This document shows positions 25,914 through 33,440 of a stretch of DNA of 64,000 nt, in pieces (the first letter of the stretch is position 1; each line of letters starts with the position of its first letter). The notes beneath the pieces were generated by a model, which worked only from the letters and a program-made list of their open reading frames with translations, had not been told where the DNA came from and made no database searches. The translations under genes were made by a program, and so were the position numbers. Source of the DNA: JAYREN01 sp963663375 (GTDB lineage: Bacteria > Acidobacteriota > Holophagae > Holophagales > Holophagaceae); NCBI GenBank assembly GCA_963663375.1, contig OY760195.1, forward strand, positions 3,437,073 to 3,501,072, read 5' to 3'.

Positions 25914-27167
25914 TCACTCATAGTGCAGTGCCTCCATAGGAGACAGCTTGGAGGCCTTCCAGGCCGGGTAGAGCGCAAACAGGAAGCCAAAGACGGCGGC
26001 CAAGAAATACGCCCAAAGGAAGCTGGCAGGGCTCATGGCCAGGGGGACGCCCAGCACCTGGGTGATGCCCCAGGAGAACACGATGCCGAGCCCAAGCCCC
26101 ACGCAACCCCCTAGGGCCGTGAGCAGGAGGGCTTCCGTCATGAAGCCCTTGAAAATTTCCTTGCCGGGGGCGCCGATGGCCATCTTGATGCCCACCTCGC
26201 GAACTCGCTCCTTGAGGCCCGCCAACTGGATGTTCACGTTGACCAGGCCGCCGCCCAGGAGCGCGAGCACGCCACTCAGCAGGAAGATGATGTTGTAGGC
26301 GTCGCCGTTGTTATCCCGCTTGCGGATGCGGGCCTGCACATCGTCGAGGCGGAAATCCTCTTCCAGGCGGTGGTTGGGCTTGAGGATGCCCTGGAGGGCC
26401 TGGGTGAAGGCGGGCATGGCGTCGATCTTGGGCAGTCGGTAGGTGATGCGGTCCAGTCGCGCATGCACATCGCCCTGGAGTCGCCGCTGGACGAGACTCG
26501 AAGGCACCGCGATCAGGCGATTCTGGCGCCAGAACATGTTGCGTCGCCCTTCCACCTTGCTGAACCGGAAGAAGCGCTCGTCCAGGACGCCGATGATCTG
26601 CACCGGCGTATCGCCCACCCGCATGGTGGCTCCCACCGCGTTGCCCTCGGGGAAGTAAGTCTGGGCGGCCTCGCTGCCGAGAAGCGCAACCGGCGCGGCA
26701 TTCGCCAGATCCTGGGCGGAGATGGCCCGGCCCTGGGCCACTTCATAGCCGCCCATGGCCAGGAAATCGCCGCCGATGCCACTCACGGGACGCTCCTGAT
26801 CTGCATAGGCCGAGCGCACCCGGGCCCGGAGACCTTTGACCATGGAGACGCCCTGCACATCCTGGGGATTGATGTGTTCGGAGTCGTCCCGATCCTCCTG
26901 CCGCAGGCCCAGGTTCGCGGCCCGCATGGCTGTGGGCTGACCTTCCGAGGCCACCGGGCTGTTCTGCACATTGAGTTTGTCGAGTCCGCCGAGCTTCACG
27001 TAGAGCTGCTCGCTGCGCTGGCGAAAGGAATCCGTGATGGAGAACCCGCCCAGCACCGAGGCCACCCCCAGCATGACGCCCAGGCTCTGGAGCACCGCGC
27101 GACCCAGATTTTCGCGTATCTCGGTCCAGGCCTCCCGCACGCGTTCCAGCAGGATCCCGCGGCTCAT
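25914..27167 (-). CDS. ABC transporter permease, MacB/FtsX type (first permease)
   Basis: A 417-residue permease with TM1 near 20-40 (LQSLGVMLGVASVLGGFSI), a periplasmic MacB-type domain to about 285 and three C-terminal TM helices (IIFLLSGVLALLGGGLVN, LLLTALGGCVGLGLGIVFSW, FLWAYFLAAVFGFLFALYP). The closing motif PAWKASKLSPMEALHYE is typical of FtsX/MacB permeases. The ATG at 27167 overlaps the ATPase stop by ATGA, so translation is coupled. Two dissimilar permeases beside one ATPase suggest a heterodimeric transporter like those built from separate ATPase and permease subunits. Confidence 0.93.
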   Translation of the reverse strand: MSRGILLERVREAWTEIRENLGRAVLQSLGVMLGVASVLGGFSITDSFRQRSEQLYVKLGGLDKLNVQNSPVASEGQPTAMRAANLGLRQEDRDDSEHINPQDVQGVSMVKGLRARVRSAYADQERPVSGIGGDFLAMGGYEVAQGRAISAQDLANAAPVALLGSEAAQTYFPEGNAVGATMRVGDTPVQIIGVLDERFFRFSKVEGRRNMFWRQNRLIAVPSSLVQRRLQGDVHARLDRITYRLPKIDAMPAFTQALQGILKPNHRLEEDFRLDDVQARIRKRDNNGDAYNIIFLLSGVLALLGGGLVNVNIQLAGLKERVREVGIKMAIGAPGKEIFKGFMTEALLLTALGGCVGLGLGIVFSWGITQVLGVPLAMSPASFLWAYFLAAVFGFLFALYPAWKASKLSPMEALHYE

Positions 27168-27850
27168 GGCGCGGTCTCGTTTCGGGCGATGAGGCCATCG
27201 GAGATCTCGACCCGCCTGTGGGCCTGGGCCGCGATATGAAGATCGTGGGTCACGAGAATCACCGTGTTGCCTGCGGCGTTGAGTTGTCCGAACAGCTCGA
27301 GAATTTCGGCGCCGGTCTTGGAGTCCAATGCGCCCGTGGGCTCATCCGCCAGCAGCAGGGCGGGGCCTGCGGCGAGCGAGCGGGCGATGGAAACGCGCTG
27401 CTTCTGGCCGCCGGAGAGCTCACCGGGCAGCTTGGTGGCCTTTTCGGGGATGCCCACCTGTTCCAGCAGGTGCATGGCCCGCTCGCGTCGCTCTCGCCGC
27501 CCCACCCCGCCGTAGAGCAGGGGAAGCTCCACGTTGCGCAGCACGGAGGCCTTCGGCAAAAGATTGTAGGCCTGGAACACGAAGCCGATCTTGCGATTGC
27601 GGATGGCCGCTAGTTCGGTACCCGAGAGGCCCTGGACCTCGACGCCGTCCAGGGTGTAGGTGCCCGAGGTGGGCCGATCCAGGCAGCCGAGAATGGCCAT
27701 GAGGGTGGACTTGCCGGAACCGCTGGGGCCGATGAGGGCCAGGAATTCTCCGGGCTCTACCTCCAGGTCGATGCCCCGCAGGGCGTGAACCGCAGTGCCG
27801 TTGCTGCCGAAGGTCTTGGTGATGGCGTGGGTCTGGATGACGGGGCGCAT
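27164..27850 (-). CDS. ABC transporter ATPase, MacB/LolD type
   Basis: A 228-residue ATPase with Walker A IGPSGSGKST, Q-loop FVFQAYNLLP, signature LSGGQKQRVSIARSL, Walker B LLLADEPTGALD and the switch histidine in THD. This is the MacB/LolD/FtsE clade that powers mechanotransmission-type export. The start is the ATG at 27850, with GAGGA 5 bases upstream; the longer ORF runs back through a dispersed repeat and is not coding. It overlaps the first permease by ATGA. It sits 147 bases after the adaptor gene. Confidence 0.95.
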   Translation of the reverse strand: MRPVIQTHAITKTFGSNGTAVHALRGIDLEVEPGEFLALIGPSGSGKSTLMAILGCLDRPTSGTYTLDGVEVQGLSGTELAAIRNRKIGFVFQAYNLLPKASVLRNVELPLLYGGVGRRERRERAMHLLEQVGIPEKATKLPGELSGGQKQRVSIARSLAAGPALLLADEPTGALDSKTGAEILELFGQLNAAGNTVILVTHDLHIAAQAHRRVEISDGLIARNETAP

Positions 27851-27935
27851 GGGGTCCTCAGAACTTTTTGGAGGGCTTGCGAGGGAGGGGGACAGGCAGC
27901 GAAGGCGGGCTCTGCCCGACTGCGGTGCGGGGGCC

Positions 27936-27983
27936 AGGGGGGACGCAGAGGCGAAGCGATAGCTGAGCCGGGCGGTCCCCCCT
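27936..27983. repeat. Dispersed palindromic repeat, copy 1
   Basis: A 48-base element with perfect 9-bp terminal inverted repeats (AGGGGGGAC and GTCCCCCCT). On the minus strand it contains GGGGGGACCGCCC, then TATCGCT, CGC and CTCTGCGTC, all of which recur in the same order at 46113-46155. It lies between the adaptor gene and the ATPase gene of the export operon, so it is probably transcribed and could fold as a hairpin. Confidence 0.65.
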
Positions 27984-27997
27984 GACAGCATCTGGCC

Positions 27998-29212
27998 CTA
28001 CATGTCCTCGTCCTTCTCGACCTTCTTTCGGGTGGGATCCTCCAGGCAGACCTGGTCGCCCACGTTGAGGCCCGAGATCACTTCCACGCGCTCCAGGGTG
28101 GCTAGCCCGGCCTGGACGGGCACGGGTTCGAAATATTCCTTCCAATGCTCCGAGAGCCAGGTGAACTTGCCGCGACCGTCGAGCCCGGCCTTGGCCTTCT
28201 TGAAATCTTCGGGCTTCAGATCCTTCTTGAGTCGGTAGGCCAGGGTCTGACCATCCTTGCGATGGAGGGCTTCCAGGGGCAGGGAGAGGGCCTTGGCGCG
28301 CCGTTCGCCCAGGATCTCCACGTTGGCGCTCATGCCGGTGCGGAAGGCTTCCGTGAGCTCATCGAGGGCCACTTCCACCTCGAAGACCTTGATCTTTTCC
28401 GCCAGTTTGGCGGCCGGGGCCACGAAGCGAACCTTGCCGGTGAAGGTCTTCTGGGGATAGGCGTCCAGAGTCACCCGCACCGGCAGACCCACCTGCACCT
28501 TGGCGATATCCACCTCGTTCAAGTTGACGCGAATGATGAGGCTCTTGAGATCGGCCACGGTGAAGACCACGGTGCCCGCGTTGAAGCTGGAAACACCGCT
28601 GGTGATAGTGTCGCCCAGTTCGACGCCCTTCTTGATCACCACGCCGTCCATGGGAGAAGTAACTCGGGCCCGCTGGCTGGTGGCATTCCCGCTGATGGGG
28701 ATGCCGCGATCCTCAACAATCTGGTATCGCGTTTCGGCGGATTTGAAGTTTTCCTCCGCGAGATCCCGGGTGGTCTTGGCCGCACGATACGCCTGCTCGG
28801 AGATGAGGCCGTCCTTGAACAGCGAGGCCTGCTGGGCGAAATCGCGCTCGGAATTCTTGAAGCTCACCCGGGCCTGGGAGAGGCTGCCCTTCACATCGGA
28901 GAGGGTCTGGGCCTGGTTCACGTCCGGCTCGACCTCCGCCAGCATCTCGCCGGCCTTCACCACGGCGCCTTCGCGCACCCTCAGACCGACGATCTTGCCG
29001 CTGACGGTGCTCTTGACGTCCACCTTGGTGACCGGATCCACCGCACCCACTTCGCGCACGCTGACTTGGAGATCCTCCTGCTGGATCTTGCCCAGGCGGA
29101 AGGGGGTGGCCTCGTCTCCGCCCTTGCCATGCTTTCCGCCCTTGCCTGCGGCGACCAGCACCGCCACGAGCATCATGCTTGCGGCACCAACGATCCACCA
29201 ACGCTTCTTCAT
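27998..29212 (-). CDS. MacA/HlyD-type periplasmic adaptor of an ABC exporter
   Basis: A 404-residue membrane-fusion protein. One N-terminal TM helix (WWIVGAASMMLVAVLVAA) is followed by a Gly/Lys/His-rich stretch (GKGGKHGKGGDE), then a barrel-sandwich region (VKSTVSGKIVGLRVREGAVV), a helical hairpin at about 95-165, the second half of the lipoyl-like motif (VTSPMDGVVIKKGVELGD) and beta-barrel and membrane-proximal domains. Such adaptors bridge the inner-membrane permeases to an outer-membrane channel. No TolC-type gene is seen in the window. The ATG at 29212 has GGGGGA upstream. It leads the export operon. Confidence 0.93.
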   Translation of the reverse strand: MKKRWWIVGAASMMLVAVLVAAGKGGKHGKGGDEATPFRLGKIQQEDLQVSVREVGAVDPVTKVDVKSTVSGKIVGLRVREGAVVKAGEMLAEVEPDVNQAQTLSDVKGSLSQARVSFKNSERDFAQQASLFKDGLISEQAYRAAKTTRDLAEENFKSAETRYQIVEDRGIPISGNATSQRARVTSPMDGVVIKKGVELGDTITSGVSSFNAGTVVFTVADLKSLIIRVNLNEVDIAKVQVGLPVRVTLDAYPQKTFTGKVRFVAPAAKLAEKIKVFEVEVALDELTEAFRTGMSANVEILGERRAKALSLPLEALHRKDGQTLAYRLKKDLKPEDFKKAKAGLDGRGKFTWLSEHWKEYFEPVPVQAGLATLERVEVISGLNVGDQVCLEDPTRKKVEKDEDM

Positions 29213-29361
29213 GGCATCCCCCGATCTGGAAAGACCTCGAGCAAGTCGACGAATTACCTACGGGGGAAAGGATGGCGCCGTTTAGGCGCTAGGGTCCCGG
29301 TCATTCGGTCACGACCGCGAGGGAATCGGTGAATGGCGGGAGGACGCCGGGGAATGGAGGC

Positions 29362-29394
29362 AAAAAAAAACGAGGCCCGGCGAGGGGCCTCGTT
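29362..29394 (-). terminator. Rho-independent terminator of ackA
   Basis: On the minus strand AACGAGGCCC pairs with GGGCCTCGTT around a six-base loop, followed by nine T. It begins 19 bases after the ackA stop and separates ackA from the export operon. Confidence 0.92.
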
Positions 29395-29412
29395 CCTGAC
29401 GGGAGGTCTGGA

Positions 29413-30591
29413 CTAGAGGAACTTCGCCGTATACCGGGCGATCATCAGTTCTTCGTTGGTGGGGATCACGGCGACGGCCACGCGGGAGTCCGGGGTGGAG
29501 ATCAGGCGGTCATCCTTCCTGCGGGTGTTGTTGACGGTCTCGTCGAGCTTGACGCCGAGGAGGTTGGTGAGGCGATTGCAGACCCAGGAGCGGAGGACGG
29601 GACCGTTCTCGCCGATGCCCGCGGTGAAGGTGATGGCATCCAGGCCGTTCATGGCGGCGGCATACGAGCCGACGTATTTCAGCACGCCGTAGCAAAGCAC
29701 ATCGTAGGTCAGGCGGGCCCGATCGTTGGAGCCGAGGGCATCCTCGATTTCGCGGCAATCCGAGGAGATGCCGGACAGCCCCAGCAGGCCCGACTGCTTG
29801 TTGAGCAGGTTGTTGAGACCCTTGACGTCGAGGTTCTCCTTTTCCATCAAGGTGATGAGGGCGCCGGGATCCACGTTGCCGCAGCGGGTGCCCATGATGA
29901 GACCTTCCAGGGGCGTGAGGCCCATGCTGGTGTCCACACTCTTGCCGCAGTCCACGGCGGTGACAGAGCTGCCGTTGCCCAGGTGGCAGGTGACGATCTT
30001 AAGCCGCTCGAGGGGCTTGCCCAGCAGATTGGCGGTGCGCTCCGCCACATAGCGGTGGCTGGTGCCATGGAAGCCATAGCGGCGCAGCCCGAGCTTCTCG
30101 TTCAGCTCGTGGGGCAGGCCGTAGGTGTAGGCGTAGTCGGGCATGCTGTGGTGGAAAGCCGTGTCGAAGACGGCGACGTGAGGCACGGTGGGAAACATCT
30201 CCGTGGCGGTCTTGATGCCCATGGCGTTGGCGGGGTTGTGCAGGGGCGCGTAGAAGGCCAGCTCCTCGATCTCCTTGAGGACTTCGGGCGTGACGACCAT
30301 GGGATCGCCGAAGTTGGGGCCGCCGTGGGCCACGCGATGGCCCACAGCCGCGACGTCCTCGCCCTTGAGCACGGTTTCGTGGAGTTTCTCCATGATGTGG
30401 CCCAGGGCCTGTTTGTGGTCCTTCATGTCCACTTCCAGACGGCCCTTCTCGCCCTGGATGCTCCAGCGGACGAACCCTTCCTTGATCCCGATGCGCTCGG
30501 CAATGCCCTCGGCCAGAGATGTCTCGGTCGCCATGTTGATGACGTTGAACTTCAGGGAACTGGATCCCGCGTTCAGGGTCAGGATGATCAT
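29413..30591 (-). CDS. ackA: Acetate kinase
   Basis: A 392-residue enzyme that interconverts acetyl phosphate plus ADP with acetate plus ATP. The opening MIILTLNAGSSSLKFNV is the first acetate kinase signature, and HRVAHGG, HNPANAMGIK, VFDTAFHHSMPDYAYTYGLP and GFHGTSHRYV follow in order, including the catalytic Asp and Arg/His residues. No phosphotransacetylase gene is next to it. It is a single-gene unit ending at a strong terminator. Length and sequence are normal for the family. Confidence 0.97.
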   Translation of the reverse strand: MIILTLNAGSSSLKFNVINMATETSLAEGIAERIGIKEGFVRWSIQGEKGRLEVDMKDHKQALGHIMEKLHETVLKGEDVAAVGHRVAHGGPNFGDPMVVTPEVLKEIEELAFYAPLHNPANAMGIKTATEMFPTVPHVAVFDTAFHHSMPDYAYTYGLPHELNEKLGLRRYGFHGTSHRYVAERTANLLGKPLERLKIVTCHLGNGSSVTAVDCGKSVDTSMGLTPLEGLIMGTRCGNVDPGALITLMEKENLDVKGLNNLLNKQSGLLGLSGISSDCREIEDALGSNDRARLTYDVLCYGVLKYVGSYAAAMNGLDAITFTAGIGENGPVLRSWVCNRLTNLLGVKLDETVNNTRRKDDRLISTPDSRVAVAVIPTNEELMIARYTAKFL

Positions 30592-30748
30592 GTGGAGTCT
30601 CCTTGGAGCTGGTCAAAAACGGCGTCGGGGGCCCTTCTGAGGGACTTTTGCTTGGGGTGAGTGAGCCATCGGCCCGCCCAGCGCATTGCCTTCGAGAAAG
30701 GCGCGCACTCTCCGGGCAACCTCTCCAAGTGTAGGGGCTCCTCGCCCG

Positions 30749-31636
30749 TCAAGGCAAAGGAGGAGGCTTGGTTTTGCGTTTTGTCACTCCTGATCCGCAC
30801 AGGGTGACCAGCGGGCAGGCCATGCAGGCGGGAAGGGTGCGCACCCCCGGACAATCCCCCAGGATGCCCAGGTGAGAAAGCGCGAAGTCGAACCTCAGGG
30901 GGTCGGAGGGATCGATCAGCCTTAGGAAATCGGTGATCTCCTGGGCCATGCGGCCATCGGCGGTGCTCCGCTGGCTGAGGCCGATGAGTCGGGCCGTGCG
31001 GGCGACATGGGTGTCGAGGGGGATCATCAGCGCCTCGCGGGGGTAGGCTCGCCACTGGCCGAGATCGGGCCAGCCCTCCCGCACCATCCACCGTAGGAAC
31101 ATACGCCAGCGTTTGCAGGCCGAGCCCTCCCTGGGGTCAGGCAGGGAAAAGCGAATGCCGTAGTTGGCCGGAAGCTCGCTTCGCAGCCGCTGCACCAGCG
31201 CGGAAAGGGCCTCCTCGGCGGATTGACCCGTAGCGGGCAGGAGGTGAGCCTCCAGGCCCCGATTCCGGGTCTCGCCGTCCAGATGTTTCCAGGTGAGCAG
31301 CCACTCGGCCATGTCTCCGGCCGTGTGGAATCGCCATACCCATCCCCCCAGCGCGTCCGCGAGAAGGTTTCGGGCCTGGGCCGAACTCTTCTCGCGGAGC
31401 CATTGGCTCGGGGAGGGCCCCAGGGGCGCCAGGGCGCCTCGGATCGCTCTGAGCATGGGGGCGACGCGGCCGTAGGCCAGGTGGGCCGCGACCCAGGCCG
31501 CCACCTCCCGGTCCCAGGGGTCTATGTAGCTCAGTGGAATGCTGAGGGGATCCAGATCGAGGGCCCTGGGTTCGTTGTAACGAACCTCAAGGGCCTCCAG
31601 CGCGTTTTTCATGGCCTTGAAGCGGCGGGTATCCAT
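30749..31636 (-). CDS. TIGR02757 family (DUF2400) protein, HhH-GPD-like
   Basis: A protein of about 295 residues. The motifs YIDPWDREVAAWVAAHLAYGR, DPREGSACKRWRMFLRWMVR and PLDTHVARTARLIGL mark the TIGR02757/DUF2400 family, which resembles the helix-hairpin-helix DNA glycosylase fold but has no proven activity. The C-terminal Cys residues (C-x6-C-x2-C-x5-C type, near CMACPLVTLCG) resemble the iron-sulfur loop of endonuclease III. I chose the ATG at 31636; the ATG at 31612 (MKNALEALEVRYNEP) is also possible. The gene follows the DHp-like gene by 32 bases on the minus strand. Confidence 0.85.
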   Translation of the reverse strand: MDTRRFKAMKNALEALEVRYNEPRALDLDPLSIPLSYIDPWDREVAAWVAAHLAYGRVAPMLRAIRGALAPLGPSPSQWLREKSSAQARNLLADALGGWVWRFHTAGDMAEWLLTWKHLDGETRNRGLEAHLLPATGQSAEEALSALVQRLRSELPANYGIRFSLPDPREGSACKRWRMFLRWMVREGWPDLGQWRAYPREALMIPLDTHVARTARLIGLSQRSTADGRMAQEITDFLRLIDPSDPLRFDFALSHLGILGDCPGVRTLPACMACPLVTLCGSGVTKRKTKPPPLP

Positions 31637-31668
31637 GGCGCCAGGATCGCAGGAACCCTTCCCGGGCC

Positions 31669-32271
31669 TCAGAATCTGGGAATCCTCACCAGGAGGCCCT
31701 CCGGGTCTACCGAGAGGGTTGCATTGAGGGCGATTCCGGCCTGCTGAGCCCACCGCGCGCTGATATCGCGGGGCCGGGTCTCCATCTCTGGCCGCAGGCT
31801 CTCGGGGATGACGGAGGCCTGGGGCCACCGCAACCGCCACTCTCTCGGATCGGCACTGGTGTGAATCTCCAGGCATTCGGCCTGGGTGTAAGGAAGGATC
31901 TGTCGCGTTAGCGCCAGGACATAGCTCCGGAGCAGCTCGCCCTGCCAGCGGTCGTCGCCGGGCTCGCCCGTGGTTCGGACGTCGAAGCGCCGACGAAACA
32001 GGATGCCGAGGGGCTTCAGTTGCTCCAGAAGCTGGTGTCGCCAGTCCGGCCCCGACTCCACCATGGATTCCGGCAGGGTGCCCATGGCCAGATGCCGGGA
32101 GCGCTCGAGAACGATCATTCCGTCAGAAACAACGGCATCAAGGCGGGCCTGGTCCCGGGGGGAGAGCGGCTGATGGGGATCGCTGAGCTCAAGGATCCCG
32201 CGGATTCCCGACAGGACGTTGGCCAGATCGTGAAGAGAAGATCTCATCAGAGCTTCAGACGAGGGATCCAT
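31669..32271 (-). CDS. Histidine-kinase-like DHp protein with degenerate ATPase-like domain
   Basis: A 200-residue soluble protein. The N-terminal segment SSLHDLANVLSGIRGILELS resembles the phosphoacceptor helix of histidine kinases or histidine phosphotransferases, with H14 as the candidate. A second helix ends near residue 65. The C-terminal half has the size of a HATPase fold but lacks recognisable N, G1 or G2 boxes, like the ChpT/HPTransfase group. It may act as a phosphotransfer protein; this is inference from the motif and layout. AAGGA lies 7 bases before the ATG. It is divergent from the MshEN protein at 32352 with an 80-base shared region. Confidence 0.65.
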   Translation of the reverse strand: MDPSSEALMRSSLHDLANVLSGIRGILELSDPHQPLSPRDQARLDAVVSDGMIVLERSRHLAMGTLPESMVESGPDWRHQLLEQLKPLGILFRRRFDVRTTGEPGDDRWQGELLRSYVLALTRQILPYTQAECLEIHTSADPREWRLRWPQASVIPESLRPEMETRPRDISARWAQQAGIALNATLSVDPEGLLVRIPRF

Positions 32272-32351
32272 GGTGCATCCTTAGGTTCTGGCGCCTGGCC
32301 GATGTTAAATGTAGACTTCTTCCAATCCTAATGCAGAAAGGTTCTTACCCC

Positions 32352-33287
32352 ATGTCCCCGGAGAACAAGAAACTCGGAGAACTGCTCGTCGATGCCGGGC
32401 TTATCAATTCCGCCCAGCTTCAGGAGGCGCTCCGCCATCAGCGGATCGCTGGAGGGCGGATGGGCGGCAACCTCGTGGCCCTCGGATTCGTGAGCGAGGA
32501 CGTCCTGATGGATTTCCTGGCCCACCAGACCGGAGTGCCCAGGCTGGACCTCCGGGCCCTGGATGTGCCTGCAGAGGTGCTCAAGCGGATCCCCAGGCGT
32601 CTCGCGGACCAGTTGAATGTGCTGCCCGTCAGCATCAAGGAGCCCAAGTCGCTGGTACTGGCCATGGCCGATCCCTCGGATCTCAATGCGGTGGACAGCG
32701 CCCGTTTCGCCTCAGGGCTGAATATCGAACCCGTGGTTGTGTCCTACTCCGCATTGAAGCTGGCCATTCCCGAACAGTACCGCAAGCTCGACGTGCCGGG
32801 CGGCGGCCCCATCGAGGTGGGCGTCTCCCATCAGGAGGAATCGCTCCCCATTTCTCTCGAGCATTCGTTGAATCTCGATCCTGGGGCTCTCCATCCCCCC
32901 GTGGCCTCCAAGTACGCGAGGGATCCCTTCTTCGACGACAAGCCCGCGGAGCCGCCCCCTCCCGCGGCGCCCAACCCCTTCGCCTTCTTCGCCGCCGATC
33001 CCGTGGAGACCCTGGACTCCCCTGTGCCTCCGGCCCGGTTGATGGTGGATTCCCCGATGGTCATCCACTCCCGCTCGGCGGGCGGGCAGCAGGCCCGCCG
33101 CCTCGAAACCTTCCAGACCCGAACCCTCGTCTTCGGGCTCATCAAAATGCTTCAGCGGCGCGGCATCCTCGGGGACGACGAACTCCAGCGCTTCATCACC
33201 AACATGCTGGAAGCCGGAGAAATCAAGGACGATGATCGTGCCCCGAGCGGGCCGGGTTCAGGCTCTTCGGGCCAGACGTCGCTCTAG
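32352..33287 (+). CDS. MshEN (GspE N-terminal) domain protein without an ATPase domain
   Basis: A 311-residue protein. Residues 1-155 match the MshEN/GspE_N domain of type II secretion and type IV pilus ATPases (KKLGELLVDAGLINSAQLQEAL, ALGFVSEDVLMDFLAHQTGV, DPSDLNAVDSARFASG). In several proteins this domain binds c-di-GMP. No Walker motifs follow; instead there is a Pro-rich linker and a helical C-terminal segment (LVFGLIKMLQRRGILGDDEL). I chose the ATG at 32352 over the ATG at 32331 because AAAGG lies upstream of it. It may be a stand-alone receptor or assembly factor. Its 3' end overlaps the convergent small feo gene by 30 bases. Confidence 0.8.
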   Translation: MSPENKKLGELLVDAGLINSAQLQEALRHQRIAGGRMGGNLVALGFVSEDVLMDFLAHQTGVPRLDLRALDVPAEVLKRIPRRLADQLNVLPVSIKEPKSLVLAMADPSDLNAVDSARFASGLNIEPVVVSYSALKLAIPEQYRKLDVPGGGPIEVGVSHQEESLPISLEHSLNLDPGALHPPVASKYARDPFFDDKPAEPPPPAAPNPFAFFAADPVETLDSPVPPARLMVDSPMVIHSRSAGGQQARRLETFQTRTLVFGLIKMLQRRGILGDDELQRFITNMLEAGEIKDDDRAPSGPGSGSSGQTSL

Positions 33288-33434
33288 CTGTTTCACGGGG
33301 CAGGTCTTGGCCCCGCAGGAGCCGCATCCCGAGGCGCATTTACCCGCACCTCGGAACTCGGCCACGGCGGACCACACGAAATAGCCCACGGAGGCCACCA
33401 CGGCTGTCAGAACGATCCAGGTCTGGATTTCCAT
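33258..33434 (-). CDS. FeoB-associated Cys-rich membrane protein
   Basis: A 58-residue protein directly downstream of feoB. It begins MEIQTWIVLTAVVASVGYF, a single TM helix, then carries a Cys cluster CASGCGSCGAKTC and a basic tail. This matches the FeoB_associated family, small proteins found after feoB and thought to help ferrous iron transport. AGGTGA within the feoB stop region is its ribosome binding site, and the ATG is 6 bases after the feoB stop. Its last 30 bases overlap the end of the convergent MshEN gene. Confidence 0.9.
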   Translation of the reverse strand: MEIQTWIVLTAVVASVGYFVWSAVAEFRGAGKCASGCGSCGAKTCPVKQLERRLARRA

Positions 33435-33440
33435 GTCGGG

